The notes under the pieces: generated by a model | What the model was told of the DNA's origin: nothing | The model's input: the letters and a program-made list of their open reading frames with translations, nothing else | Databases searched by the model: none | DNA from: Opacimonas immobilis | Lineage (GTDB): Bacteria; Pseudomonadota; Gammaproteobacteria; Enterobacterales; Alteromonadaceae | DNA: 64,000 nucleotides | Assembly (NCBI RefSeq): GCF_048282545.1 | Contig: NZ_CP182485.1 | Coordinates: 1,488,001-1,552,000 of the forward strand | Direction of reading: 5' to 3' | Shown: positions 1 to 9,379 of the stretch, one piece after another | Numbering within the stretch: the stretch's first letter is position 1 | Layout of the letters: every line of letters begins with the position of its first letter | Made by a program: the position numbers and the translations under genes

Positions 1-470
1 TAGGTGAGCAAGACGCCATCAGGGCCTACCAAATCATGCGCGATGCTCAGCCTCATGCGTGGTCATTTGATACGTTTCAATCTTGTTTATCACACCCTTA
101 TCAAGCCATTGGCTTATTTGACCACAGCGAACTGCAAGGTTTCTATATTATCCATGAGGTCACAACTGCAGAGCACAAAGAATGGTCGCTTATGGAAATC
201 GTGGTAAATCCATTGCAACAAGGGCAAGGCTTGGGAACCTTGTTGTTAAATGACCTTCTGAGTCGGGCACGCAGAGTTGATGTGAATGAAATATGGTTGG
301 AGGTCAGAGCATCGAATCACAACGCGATCCATCTCTATCGCAAAACCGGTTTTGTGCAAATTGATGTGCGCAAAAACTATTACCCAACCGATGATAATCG
401 GGAAGATGGTTTGGTTATGTGTCACTACCCACTTTCAACATCTAATCGCAATACAACCACGATCGATTAA
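1..470 (+). CDS. rimI: Ribosomal protein S18-alanine N-acetyltransferase (5' end outside the window)
   Basis: This is a GNAT-family acetyltransferase that would acetylate the N-terminal alanine of ribosomal protein S18. The frame is open from base 3. The residues before the first ATG (base 36) still align with the RimI N-terminus (AYQIMRDAQPHAW against AYHIEQRAHAFPW of E. coli, from memory), so the true start lies upstream of the window. The acetyl-CoA loop is visible as QGQGLGTLLL, followed by WLEVRASNHNAIHLY and the YYPTDDNREDG segment typical of RimI. The C-terminus is a few residues longer than E. coli RimI. Translation-related genes follow downstream. Confidence 0.88.
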   Translation, partial: GEQDAIRAYQIMRDAQPHAWSFDTFQSCLSHPYQAIGLFDHSELQGFYIIHEVTTAEHKEWSLMEIVVNPLQQGQGLGTLLLNDLLSRARRVDVNEIWLEVRASNHNAIHLYRKTGFVQIDVRKNYYPTDDNREDGLVMCHYPLSTSNRNTTTID

Positions 471-514
471 ATCGTATATTGTACATTTCACGATCAGCTT
501 ATTTTCTTAAGGCA

Positions 515-523
515 TGGTATAAT
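515..523 (+). promoter_or_regulatory. Extended -10 promoter element for the yjdM/phnA-like gene
   Basis: TGGTATAAT, an extended -10 (TGnTATAAT), lies about 30 bases before the start codon at 554. No convincing -35 hexamer is seen, as is common for extended -10 promoters. The assignment is by motif only. Confidence 0.4.
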
Positions 524-553
524 TTTTGTTTTACATCGTGAGAATATTCAATC

Positions 554-901
554 ATGTCGTCTACTTCAGAACTTCCGCCCTGTCCACAATGTCACTCTGA
601 ATATACCTACAACGACCGCAATCTTGTTGTGTGTTCTATGTGTGGTTTTGAATGGGATCCACAGTCACTTGCTGATGAAGACAACATCACAGCAACGGAC
701 GCAAATGGCACTGTGTTGCAGGAGGGGGATAAAGCCACAGTGGTCAAAGATCTCAAAATCAAAGGCAGTTCACAGGTAATAAAAGTCGGAACAAAGCTCG
801 TGATTCGTCGTATTAAAGACGCCAAAGACCACGAATTAGACTGCCGTGTCGATGGAGTAGGCGAAATGATGGTGACGGCGAAGTTTGTGAAGAAGGCATA
901 G
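554..901 (+). CDS. yjdM: Zinc-ribbon protein of the PhnA/YjdM family
   Basis: A 115-residue protein with an N-terminal zinc ribbon (Cys10-x2-Cys13 and Cys27-x2-Cys30) followed by the small all-beta PhnA domain (TDANGTVLQEGDKATVVKDL, then the KVGTKL and RVDGVG segments). Length and sequence match E. coli YjdM, historically called PhnA. Despite that name, the family is not the phosphonoacetate hydrolase and its role is unclear. It is preceded by its own promoter-like element and followed by a 96-base gap before prfC, so it is probably monocistronic. Confidence 0.9.
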   Translation: MSSTSELPPCPQCHSEYTYNDRNLVVCSMCGFEWDPQSLADEDNITATDANGTVLQEGDKATVVKDLKIKGSSQVIKVGTKLVIRRIKDAKDHELDCRVDGVGEMMVTAKFVKKA

Positions 902-997
902 TGAGAGAGAAGAATCATTCACTGCATAGACTATTTTTGGTAAGATATTGCGAATGAATGATGCGTTATAACTTGCGCTAGATAGGAACAAAAATAC

Positions 998-2587
998 ATG
1001 GCAAATGCCGATTTTTTAAACGAAATAAACAAGCGAAAAACGTTCGCAATTATTTCGCACCCGGATGCGGGTAAAACCACCATCACTGAAAAAGTCTTGT
1101 TATTCGGAAACGCCTTACAAAAAGCGGGTACCGTAAAGGGTAAGAAATCTGGCCAGCACGCCAAGTCAGACTGGATGGAAATGGAAAAAGAGCGTGGGAT
1201 CTCCGTTTCAACCTCGGTGATGCAATTCCCTTACGGTGAACATTTGGTCAATCTTCTCGATACCCCAGGGCACGAGGATTTCTCAGAAGATACATATCGG
1301 ACTCTGACCGCAGTGGATTCGTGTTTAATGGTAATTGATGCGGCGAAAGGGGTTGAAGATCGCACCCGTAAGCTGATGGAAGTCACCCGTCTGCGCGATA
1401 CGCCTATCATCACGTTTATGAACAAGCTTGACCGTGATATCCGTGACCCGATGGAGCTACTTGATGAAGTCGAGAATGAGTTAAACATTGCCTGTGCCCC
1501 AATTACTTGGCCTATCGGCTGCGGTAAGTTGTTTAAAGGGGTGTACCACTTACAACGCGACGAAACGATTTTGTATGCGACTGGCCAAGGCCACACCATA
1601 CAAGATGTGCGCATCATCAAAGGATTGGATAACCCCGAATTGGATGAGGCAGTAACCAACGACCTGGCAACGCAATTGCGCGAAGAACTGGAGTTGGTGA
1701 TGGGGGCATCCAACGAATTTGATCAAGAACTGTTTTTAGACGGTCAGCTTACGCCTGTCTTCTTTGGTACTGCGTTAGGTAATTTTGGTGTCGATCATAT
1801 GTTGGATGGCCTCACTGCGTGGGCGCCTGAGCCACAGCCTCGTGAAACGGACAAAGATACCAAAATTGGCGCAGATAATACCAAATTCAGTGGATTTGTG
1901 TTTAAAATTCAAGCCAATATGGATCCCAAGCATCGTGACCGCATTGCGTTTTGTCGAATCGTATCTGGCAAATATGAAAAAGGCATGAAAATGCGCCATA
2001 CCCGAATCAATAAAGACGTCAGAGTATCCGATGCATTGACCTTTTTAGCAGGTGATAGAGCCTTGTTAGAAGAAGCGTATGCCGGTGACATCATCGGTTT
2101 GCACAATCATGGCTCGATTCGGATCGGCGATACATTTACTTCGGGAGACGATTTTCGCTTCACTGGTATTCCGAATTTTGCTCCGGAGCTGTTTAAGCGC
2201 ATACGTCTCAAAGATCCACTCAAAATGAAACAATTACAAAAAGGGCTTATTCAGCTATCGGAAGAGGGCGCCGTACAAGTATTCCGCCCGCTTGCAAATA
2301 ACGATTTGATCGTGGGTGCGGTGGGTGTGCTTCAGTTTGACGTCGTCGTTGCGCGTTTGAAAGCTGAGTACAATGTAGATGCCATCTACGAACATGTGAA
2401 TGTTGCCACCGCGCGATGGATCTATGGTTCGGATAAAGACGTTGATAATATTAAGCGCAAGGCTGAGGCCAATGTCGCCCTCGATGGTGGTGATAATTTA
2501 ACCTATATTGCGCCGACTATGGTCAATTTATCCCTCGCACAAGAGCGTTATCCCGACATTACCTTTGCCGCAACGCGCGAACAGTAA
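998..2587 (+). CDS. prfC: Peptide chain release factor 3 (RF3)
   Basis: RF3 is the translational GTPase that removes RF1 or RF2 from the ribosome after peptide release. The protein has 529 residues, the same as E. coli RF3. The P-loop SHPDAGKTT is near residue 20, DTPGHEDF (G3) starts near residue 88, and NKLDRD (G4) starts near residue 142. EF-Tu-like domain II and the RF3 C-terminal domain follow. The ATG at 998 gives the expected N-terminus (MANADFLNEINKRKTFAIISH). argS begins 20 bases after the stop and may be cotranscribed. Confidence 0.97.
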   Translation: MANADFLNEINKRKTFAIISHPDAGKTTITEKVLLFGNALQKAGTVKGKKSGQHAKSDWMEMEKERGISVSTSVMQFPYGEHLVNLLDTPGHEDFSEDTYRTLTAVDSCLMVIDAAKGVEDRTRKLMEVTRLRDTPIITFMNKLDRDIRDPMELLDEVENELNIACAPITWPIGCGKLFKGVYHLQRDETILYATGQGHTIQDVRIIKGLDNPELDEAVTNDLATQLREELELVMGASNEFDQELFLDGQLTPVFFGTALGNFGVDHMLDGLTAWAPEPQPRETDKDTKIGADNTKFSGFVFKIQANMDPKHRDRIAFCRIVSGKYEKGMKMRHTRINKDVRVSDALTFLAGDRALLEEAYAGDIIGLHNHGSIRIGDTFTSGDDFRFTGIPNFAPELFKRIRLKDPLKMKQLQKGLIQLSEEGAVQVFRPLANNDLIVGAVGVLQFDVVVARLKAEYNVDAIYEHVNVATARWIYGSDKDVDNIKRKAEANVALDGGDNLTYIAPTMVNLSLAQERYPDITFAATREQ

Positions 2588-2607
2588 GAATTTAGAGAAC
2601 CATTGTT

Positions 2608-4329
2608 ATGAACATACAACAACTCATTGCACAGCGTTTTCAAGACGCATTGATTCAGCTTGGGCACCCAGAGGCTCCGGTGCCAGTTGGCAAGTCTACT
2701 CGTCCCGAATTCGGTGAATACCAATTCAACGGGGCCATGGCCCTTGCCAAATCCATGCAGAAAAACCCTCGCGAAATCGCACAACTTATTCTCGAAACGG
2801 TTGAGTTAGAGGATATGGCCAGTCATCTCGAGATTGCTGGTCCTGGGTTTATCAATATTCACTTACAGTCCCAGTGGTTAGCACAAGCTGTCAGCGATGC
2901 TCTCAATGATGAGTATCTTGGCATTGCAAAGCCTATCGCGCAAACCATCGTAGTGGATTACTCTTCTCCCAATCTAGCCAAAGAGATGCACGTTGGGCAT
3001 TTGCGCTCCACTATCATTGGTGATGCGGTGGTTCGCGTATTAGAGTTCATGGGGCATAAAGTCATTCGTCAAAATCACATGGGCGATTGGGGCACTCAGT
3101 TTGGTATGCTGCTTGCTCATCTCAGCGACGAACTCGCCGCAGATAAAGTAGCGGAAACGGCACTGTCGGATTTAGAGGATTTTTACCGTGCCGCCAAAGT
3201 CCGTTTTGACAATGAGGACGGATTTGCTGATCGCGCTCGTGACTATGTGGTGAAGCTACAAGGGGGCGATGCTCAGTGTTTGCAATTGTGGCAGAATTTT
3301 ATCGATATCAGCATTGCCCACTCACAAGAGGTTTACGATAAATTATCGGTTAGTTTGACCCGTGCAGATGTGATGGGCGAAAGCGCCTATAACGATGACC
3401 TTGCTAATGTGATTGACGCGTTGACACAACAAGGTGTTGCCGTTGAGGATGCAGGAGCGAAGGTGGTCTTCCTTGAAGAACTCGCGGATAAAAACGGTAA
3501 ACCTGCGGTGTACATTGTACAAAAATCGGGTGGCGGATATTTGTATGCAACCACCGATTTAGCGGCCATTCGCTATCGCAATACGCAATTACACGCCGAT
3601 AGAACCTTGATTTTTACTGACGCGCGTCAAGCTTTGCATTTTAAGCAAACCGAAATCGTCGCGCGCAAAGCGGGTTTTATCGAATCGGCACAAACATATG
3701 AGCATTGCCCCTTTGGCATGATGCTCGGAAAAGACGGCAAACCATTCAAAACACGTTCTGGCGATACGGTTAAGTTGGTGGATTTGTTAGACGAAGCGGT
3801 AGAGCGTGCGGCGACGCTGATTAAGTCACGAACGCCAGAGGCTGACAATTTAGATGAAATGGCGCACAAAATTGGTATCGGTGCAGTAAAATATGCCGAT
3901 TTAGCCAAAGCAAGAACCACCGATTATGTATTTGATTGGGATACGATGCTGAGCTTTGAAGGCAATACCGCGCCTTATTTGCAATATGCATTCACCCGCA
4001 TTCAAAGCATTTTTAACAAAGCCGGAGAGTTCGATGAGCAAGCCTCAATCGACATCAATGATGAGGCCGAAAAAGCCCTCGCAGTAAAATTACTGCAATA
4101 CCAAGATGCGCTTGAGATAGTGGCAGTGGAGGCAACTCCTCATGTGTTATGCACCTATCTGTACGAGCTGGCTTCCCTTTATATGAAGTTTTATGAAGCG
4201 TGTCCTATTCTCAAAGATGGGGTAGCTGAAGATGTGAGAGCCTCTCGTTTACAACTCAGTGCATTGACGCAAAAAACACTTGGACATGGGTTGGGTTGTC
4301 TTGGGATTCAAACGCTCGACAAAATGTAA
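2608..4329 (+). CDS. argS: Arginine--tRNA ligase
   Basis: A class I aminoacyl-tRNA synthetase that charges tRNA-Arg, 573 residues (E. coli has 577). The N-terminal Add1 domain is followed by the HIGH-type motif HVGH starting at residue 128, in the context SPNLAKEMHVGHLRSTIIGD. A canonical KMSK is not obvious; GKPFKTRSGDTVKL stands in the corresponding place, as in many ArgRS. The C-terminal DALR anticodon-binding domain ends in LGIQTLDKM. A strong intrinsic terminator follows at once. Confidence 0.97.
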   Translation: MNIQQLIAQRFQDALIQLGHPEAPVPVGKSTRPEFGEYQFNGAMALAKSMQKNPREIAQLILETVELEDMASHLEIAGPGFINIHLQSQWLAQAVSDALNDEYLGIAKPIAQTIVVDYSSPNLAKEMHVGHLRSTIIGDAVVRVLEFMGHKVIRQNHMGDWGTQFGMLLAHLSDELAADKVAETALSDLEDFYRAAKVRFDNEDGFADRARDYVVKLQGGDAQCLQLWQNFIDISIAHSQEVYDKLSVSLTRADVMGESAYNDDLANVIDALTQQGVAVEDAGAKVVFLEELADKNGKPAVYIVQKSGGGYLYATTDLAAIRYRNTQLHADRTLIFTDARQALHFKQTEIVARKAGFIESAQTYEHCPFGMMLGKDGKPFKTRSGDTVKLVDLLDEAVERAATLIKSRTPEADNLDEMAHKIGIGAVKYADLAKARTTDYVFDWDTMLSFEGNTAPYLQYAFTRIQSIFNKAGEFDEQASIDINDEAEKALAVKLLQYQDALEIVAVEATPHVLCTYLYELASLYMKFYEACPILKDGVAEDVRASRLQLSALTQKTLGHGLGCLGIQTLDKM

Positions 4330-4335
4330 AAGACC

Positions 4336-4363
4336 AAAAGCGACTCTTCTGAGTCGCTTTTTT
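4336..4363 (+). terminator. Rho-independent terminator after argS
   Basis: A 7-bp stem GCGACTC/GAGTCGC (4340-4346 and 4351-4357) with a TTCT loop, followed by six T. The A-run before the stem suggests it can also work on the minus strand. The same stem recurs after grxD. Confidence 0.88.
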
Positions 4364-4418
4364 AATCGTTTGTTAGATATACGGCGTAGTACAAATAAAA
4401 CCTTCAAAGGATATTCAA

Positions 4419-4991
4419 ATGACTAAAATTCTCGCGTTTAGTGGCAGTCTCCGCAAATCTTCATATAACCAATCTATTGTCGCAGCAACGGCAGATGGCG
4501 CAACTCAAGCTGGTGCCGAAGTGACAGTGGTGCATTTAAAAGACTTCCTAGCGCCTCTATTCAACGAAGACTTAGAAGTAGAGCAAGGAATGCCGGCTAC
4601 GGCGCAGGCCTTCAAGGATTTATTACTTGCTCACGATGGGTTTTTGATCGCGTCTCCTGAATACAACTCAAGTTACAGTGCAGCCTTGAAAAACGCCATA
4701 GATTGGGCTTCTCGAGGGGCTGAAGGTGAAGCACCGTTAGCAGCCTTTCGCGGTAAAACGGCTTTGCTAATGGGGGCATCTCCAGGTGCTTTAGGTGGTT
4801 TACGTGGTCTTGTCAATTTACGTATGTTACTTGGGAATTTGGGGGTACATGTACATCCAACACAACACGCGTTTAGTAAAGTACATACTTTGATTGATGA
4901 AACAGGTGTCGTTACTGATGAAAAAACACTGGCTAAGTGCCATGACCTGGGCGCGCAGCTAGTTCAGTTTACCTCTGTGTTAAAAGGCTAA
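4419..4991 (+). CDS. NADPH-dependent FMN reductase family protein (flavodoxin-like)
   Basis: A 190-residue flavodoxin-fold protein of the NADPH-dependent FMN reductase family (ChrR/YieF/azoreductase-like), probably cytosolic and FMN-bound. Visible family motifs are the phosphate-binding FSGSLRKSSYN at residues 6-16 and SPEYNSSYSAALKNAIDWASR. The usual proline-glycine of the PEYNxSxPG motif is replaced by SA here. It stands between two terminated translation genes and looks monocistronic. The physiological substrate (flavin, quinone or chromate) cannot be told from the sequence. Confidence 0.85.
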   Translation: MTKILAFSGSLRKSSYNQSIVAATADGATQAGAEVTVVHLKDFLAPLFNEDLEVEQGMPATAQAFKDLLLAHDGFLIASPEYNSSYSAALKNAIDWASRGAEGEAPLAAFRGKTALLMGASPGALGGLRGLVNLRMLLGNLGVHVHPTQHAFSKVHTLIDETGVVTDEKTLAKCHDLGAQLVQFTSVLKG

Positions 4992-5084
4992 AACTGGACA
5001 AAAATCCTTATCTCTACTAGGAATTTGACCGAAAATCCGCTACTATCCGCGACCAATATTTTCGGTCTTTTATGTTGACTCACC

Positions 5085-6183
5085 ATGTTTGAAATCAATC
5101 CAATTACTCAAGCAATAGCTGATATTCGCAAGCGCACTGACGCGCTTAGGGGGTATCTTTGACCTCGATAGCAAAACCGAACGACTTGAAGAGGTTTCCC
5201 GCGAGTTAGAAGACCCGGCGATTTGGAATGAGCCAGAAAAAGCGCAAGCACTAGGAAAAGAAAAAAATGCCCTTGAGCAAGTTGTTGAAACCATTGCTAA
5301 CCTGACTCAAGGCACAGAAGATGTTGAGGGTCTACTGGAGCTAGCTGTTGAAGCAGAGGATGAGGATACCTTTGCTGAAGCACAGTCTGAGTTAGCTGAC
5401 TTGCTATCACAACTTGAAACACTTGAGTTTCGTCGAATGTTCTCCGGTCCTAATGACAGCAATGACTGTTATGTGGATATTCAATCTGGTTCGGGCGGGA
5501 CGGAGGCGCAGGATTGGGCGAATATGCTCTTGCGCATGTATTTGCGTTGGGGGGAAGAACACGGCTTTAAAACCGAGCTCATAGAAGTATCTGATGGGGA
5601 TGTAGCGGGTATCAAATCAGCGACCATTCGGTTTGGCGGTGAATATGCTTTCGGCTGGTTGCGCACCGAAACTGGGGTACATCGCTTAGTGCGCAAATCA
5701 CCGTTTGACAGTGGTAATCGTCGCCATACCTCTTTTGCTTCGGCGTTTGTCTATCCCGAAATCGATGATGACATTGATATTGAAATCAACCCTGCAGACT
5801 TGCGCATTGATACCTATCGGGCATCGGGTGCGGGTGGTCAGCACGTCAACCGAACGGATTCCGCCGTTCGGATCACACACTTACCAACCAATATCGTGGT
5901 ACAATGCCAAAATGATCGCTCACAACACAAAAACAAAGATCAAGCGTTCAAACAGCTTAAAGCGAAGCTTTATGAGTTTGAATTACAAAAACAAAACGCA
6001 GAAAAACAAGCACTAGAAGACAGTAAATCGGATATTGGCTGGGGCAGTCAAATTCGTTCTTATGTGCTGGATGATTCGCGCATCAAAGATTTGCGCACTG
6101 GAGTAGAGAATCGCAACACTCAAGCAGTGTTGGATGGTGATCTCGATAAATTTATTGAAGCTAGCCTCAAATCAGGCCTGTAA
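5085..6183 (+). CDS. prfB: Peptide chain release factor 2, made by programmed +1 frameshift
   Basis: RF2 recognises UGA and UAA stops. The gene is split into two frames: ATG at 5085 opens 25 codons ending in CTT TGA (5157-5162), and the rest is in the +1 frame from 5161 (GAC) to 6183. Joined, this gives 365 residues, the same as E. coli RF2. The SPF anticodon-like motif falls at residues 205-207 and the catalytic GGQ at 250-252, exactly the E. coli numbering. Residue 246 is Ala, unlike the Thr of E. coli K-12. Because the in-frame stop is UGA, RF2 represses its own synthesis. lysS follows 14 bases later, the classic prfB-lysS pair. Confidence 0.97.
5148..5162 (+). promoter_or_regulatory. prfB programmed frameshift signal
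   Basis: An internal Shine-Dalgarno-like AGGGGG (5148-5153) is followed by TAT and then the slippery CTT with in-frame stop TGA (5157-5162). The order and the 3-base spacing match the E. coli prfB frameshift site. The ribosome slips from CUU to UUU and continues with GAC. Confidence 0.96.
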
Positions 6184-6197
6184 ACGTAGGAAGCAAC

Positions 6198-7748
6198 ATG
6201 ACTGCACCCACTCAAGATGAAAATAAACTCATTGCCGAACGTCGCGCTAAACTTGCGCAGATCCGCGAGAATTGTTCTGCGAATGGTTTTCCCAATGACT
6301 TCCGCCGTGAATTTTATGCTGCTGATGTGCAAGCCGCGCACAGCGAGAAGGACAAAGAAACGTTAGAACAAGAAGCGAATCAAATCAGTATTGCCGGTCG
6401 TATCATGGCAAAACGCGGTCCGTTTTTGTTGTTACAGGATATGACTGGGCAAATCCAAGCCTATGCGGACAAAGATACACAAAAAGCCATTAAAGCCCAA
6501 TACGGACAGCTTGATATTGGTGATATCATCGGTGTGAAAGGCGATTTACACAAGTCAGGTAAAGGCGATTTGTATGTCAACATGACAGAATATCAACTCT
6601 TGACCAAATCTTTGCGTCCATTACCCGAAAAGTTTCACGGTCTTTCAGACCAAGAAACCAAATATCGTCAACGTTATGTGGATCTGATTACCTCTCCAGA
6701 AACGCGCGCGACTTTTCACATGCGCAGCAAAATTGTCAATGGCATCCGCAATTTCTTAGTGCAGCGCGACTTTATGGAAGTGGAAACACCAATGCTTCAA
6801 GTGATCCCAGGCGGCGCGACGGCCAAGCCATTTGTCACGCATCACAACGCGTTAGATATTGATATGTATCTGCGTATTGCCCCTGAGTTATATTTGAAGC
6901 GCTTAGTCGTTGGTGGTTTTGAGCGCGTATTTGAGATTAATCGCAACTTCCGTAATGAAGGCTTATCCACCCGTCACAACCCAGAATTTACCATGATTGA
7001 GTTCTATCAGGCTTATGCGGATTATAAAGATTTGATGAACTTGACGGAAGACATGTTACGTACTCTTGCGCAAGATGTATTAGGCACAACCACTGTGACG
7101 AACACGATCAAAAATGCCGATGGTGAAGTCATTGAGACCAAAACCTATGATTTTGGTCAGCCGTTCCAGCGTTTGAGTATGGGCGATGCGATTTTAAAAT
7201 ATTGGCCTGAAGCTAATGCAGAAGCGATTAACGATCCAGAAAATCATCTCGATGCGTTAAAAGCGATGGCAAAACAGTTGCACATCAAAGAGCCAGAAGT
7301 CGATGGTATTTGGGGGGCGGGTAAATATCTGTGCGAGATTTTTGAAGCGACCGCAGAAGAACAGCTCGATCAACCCACCTTTATTACTCAATATCCGTGG
7401 GAAGTGTCTCCGCTAGCACGTCGTAATGACGTCAATCCATTTGTCACCGACCGCTTTGAATTCTTTGTTGGTGGACGTGAACTGGCTAATGGCTTCTCTG
7501 AGCTTAACGATGCAGAAGATCAAGCAGCGCGCTTTGCCAAACAAGTTGAAGAAAAAGACGCAGGTGATGATGAAGCGATGCATTTTGATGACGATTATAT
7601 TCGCGCATTAGAATATGGCTTACCACCCACAGCAGGAGAAGGGATCGGTATTGACCGTTTGGTGATGTTATTCAGTGACAGTCCAACCATCAAAGATGTG
7701 ATTCTGTTCCCCCATATGAAACCGTTAACTCAAGATAGCGACAGTTAA
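6198..7748 (+). CDS. lysS: Lysine--tRNA ligase (class II)
   Basis: A class IIb aminoacyl-tRNA synthetase of 516 residues. An N-terminal OB-fold anticodon-binding domain (ISIAGRIMAKRGPFLLLQDM) is followed by the catalytic core with motif 2 (FRNEGLSTRHNPEFTMIEFY) and motif 3 (GEGIGIDRLVML). It lies 14 bases after prfB, so translation and transcription are probably coupled, and it ends in an intrinsic terminator. Confidence 0.97.
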   Translation: MTAPTQDENKLIAERRAKLAQIRENCSANGFPNDFRREFYAADVQAAHSEKDKETLEQEANQISIAGRIMAKRGPFLLLQDMTGQIQAYADKDTQKAIKAQYGQLDIGDIIGVKGDLHKSGKGDLYVNMTEYQLLTKSLRPLPEKFHGLSDQETKYRQRYVDLITSPETRATFHMRSKIVNGIRNFLVQRDFMEVETPMLQVIPGGATAKPFVTHHNALDIDMYLRIAPELYLKRLVVGGFERVFEINRNFRNEGLSTRHNPEFTMIEFYQAYADYKDLMNLTEDMLRTLAQDVLGTTTVTNTIKNADGEVIETKTYDFGQPFQRLSMGDAILKYWPEANAEAINDPENHLDALKAMAKQLHIKEPEVDGIWGAGKYLCEIFEATAEEQLDQPTFITQYPWEVSPLARRNDVNPFVTDRFEFFVGGRELANGFSELNDAEDQAARFAKQVEEKDAGDDEAMHFDDDYIRALEYGLPPTAGEGIGIDRLVMLFSDSPTIKDVILFPHMKPLTQDSDS

Positions 7749-7769
7749 TTCAAATTAAAGACACACACA

Positions 7770-7794
7770 GCCTCAACGATGTTGAGGCTTTTTT
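7770..7794 (+). terminator. Rho-independent terminator after lysS
   Basis: An 8-bp perfect stem GCCTCAAC/GTTGAGGC (7770-7777 and 7781-7788) with a 3-base loop and six T. There is no T-run on the minus strand, so it serves the prfB-lysS unit. Confidence 0.88.
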
Positions 7795-7805
7795 GTGCAT
7801 CAGAT

Positions 7806-8708
7806 TTACAAACGCCCTTCAAGCTTATGGATATCTAACCACAAACGTTTATTAGTCGGAACTTGTAAGCCGATGCTTTCAGCTTCTTGAACAATATAGC
7901 CATTGATATGATCAATTTCTGTGCGACGTCCGTGCTTAATGTCCTGCTGCATGGATGAGTAATTATCTTGTGTATCATAAATCACGTTATTCACGGTATT
8001 CAACACTGTCGAATGGTCAATGTTTATATCTTTGGCTTTCGCGAGAATTAATATCTCGTTCAAGATTTGAATGATGAGTTTCTTATAACTCGGTGCTGAT
8101 AACCCACCATTTTGCAGATCATGGATGGCTGTTAACGGATTAATGACCGCATTAACCGCCAGTTTCGTCCACAGAGCTGGCATAATGTCTTCGTGCATTT
8201 GTGCGTTATACAACGCTTGTTCGAGTGTTGCGTAATGTTGCTTAATGGTCTCTGTGCTGGTGTTTCCTCTTTGCACGGTGCCAAAGAAGGTATTGCCATG
8301 CCCAGTGTGTTTGACCGTCTTATGTGAACGATATGCAGCGGTATTTGTGATGGCCGCAATGATGTGGTTAGTTGGATAAAGCTGTTTAGCAATCTCGATT
8401 GTGCCAAGACCATTGTGAAGTAACACAATGCAACACGAAGGCTCGATAACTGTCTGTAATTGCTGTAACACGCTTGGGATGACATAGGCTTTCAATGGTA
8501 AAACCACAATGTCTTCTAAGCGAATGTCATGGTTGAGTTGTTTGGGTGTGGGTAAATTGAGCTTGCCATAACTAAGATGGTCAACGGAAAGCGTCTCAGG
8601 TGTTCGAGCAAATTGAGTATACCGCAACTTTTCCTTACAGCAGCGTGTCGCGATTAAACTACTTATGCAGCCTTGTCCAATTAGGTTTATTTTACTCGTT
8701 TTGGCCAT
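7806..8708 (-). CDS. Ketopantoate reductase family protein (PanE/ApbA-like)
   Basis: A 300-residue NADPH-dependent reductase of the PanE/ApbA family. A degenerate dinucleotide motif IGQGCI is at the N-terminus, and the C-terminal helical domain carries KLAVNAVINPLTAI with the family's catalytic lysine. It is less conserved than a housekeeping PanE. It could reduce ketopantoate for pantothenate synthesis or be a paralogue with another 2-keto acid substrate. The start overlaps the end of the upstream rluA-like gene by 22 bases, so the two are an operon. Confidence 0.8.
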   Translation of the reverse strand: MAKTSKINLIGQGCISSLIATRCCKEKLRYTQFARTPETLSVDHLSYGKLNLPTPKQLNHDIRLEDIVVLPLKAYVIPSVLQQLQTVIEPSCCIVLLHNGLGTIEIAKQLYPTNHIIAAITNTAAYRSHKTVKHTGHGNTFFGTVQRGNTSTETIKQHYATLEQALYNAQMHEDIMPALWTKLAVNAVINPLTAIHDLQNGGLSAPSYKKLIIQILNEILILAKAKDINIDHSTVLNTVNNVIYDTQDNYSSMQQDIKHGRRTEIDHINGYIVQEAESIGLQVPTNKRLWLDIHKLEGRL

Positions 8709-9361
8709 AGTTTAGCCACTTCCTCAAATTGTTGTTGCCAGAAAGTATTATCCATTACTAAAAACTGGTTTCCGTAGTGCATCGGAGCTGTAATGTTGTA
8801 TTCAACACCACGCCAAGAAAACGCGACTGCATAAGCGTGTAGGTACATCCTGTCAGAGTCCTCACCGCCATAGTGGGTATCACCTAAAATGCTCGCTCCA
8901 TTGCTTTTTAATGCGGCTCTGATTTGATGCGTTTTTCCTGTATAAGGTTGCACCCAAAATGCCTTTGTCCCTGGAGGTCCTGGTTTGCGCACAAAATAAC
9001 TTATTGCCGGATTGTTTTGGGAATCTTTGAGCAACCACAATCCGTCCCTGCGATTGTACATATCGCCTTTGACCCAGCCCATTTTACGTTTGCCTTTACC
9101 TGTGGAAAGCGCAAGGTAAGTCTTTTGTATCGATTTAGTTGAAAATAAATTGTCAAATAATGCTGCGGCCTCAGGGTGTTTAGCCAAGATGAGACAGCCA
9201 CTGGTCTCATCATCAAGACGATGCACTAAATGCCAATCTATAGGAATGTCTGAGCAATTGTATAACGCAGGGTTAGGTGAGTTAGAACTCCTGTGCATCG
9301 TTATTGAAGGAGGCTTGTTCAGAACAACAAAGTCTGAATGATCGAGCAGTACACTGAGCAC
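8687..9361 (-). CDS. RluA-family pseudouridine synthase
   Basis: A 224-residue pseudouridine synthase with no N-terminal S4 domain. The catalytic segment WHLVHRLDDETSGCLILAK carries the Asp of the HRLDxxTSG motif, and YTGKTHQIRAAL is the second family signature. It belongs to the small RluA-like group; the target (a 23S rRNA or tRNA position) is not clear. It overlaps the PanE-like gene downstream, and the Hpt gene lies 18 bases upstream on the same strand. Confidence 0.88.
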   Translation of the reverse strand: MLSVLLDHSDFVVLNKPPSITMHRSSNSPNPALYNCSDIPIDWHLVHRLDDETSGCLILAKHPEAAALFDNLFSTKSIQKTYLALSTGKGKRKMGWVKGDMYNRRDGLWLLKDSQNNPAISYFVRKPGPPGTKAFWVQPYTGKTHQIRAALKSNGASILGDTHYGGEDSDRMYLHAYAVAFSWRGVEYNITAPMHYGNQFLVMDNTFWQQQFEEVAKLWPKRVK

Positions 9362-9379
9362 AATAAGTTCTAAGAAAGA

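Noticed and set aside
607..918. Antisense frame over the PhnA-like gene
   Set aside because: A shadow of the real gene on the other strand, with no independent support.
5085..5162. prfB as a frameshifted pseudogene
   Set aside because: The stop is the conserved programmed frameshift site and all key RF2 motifs are in place after the shift.
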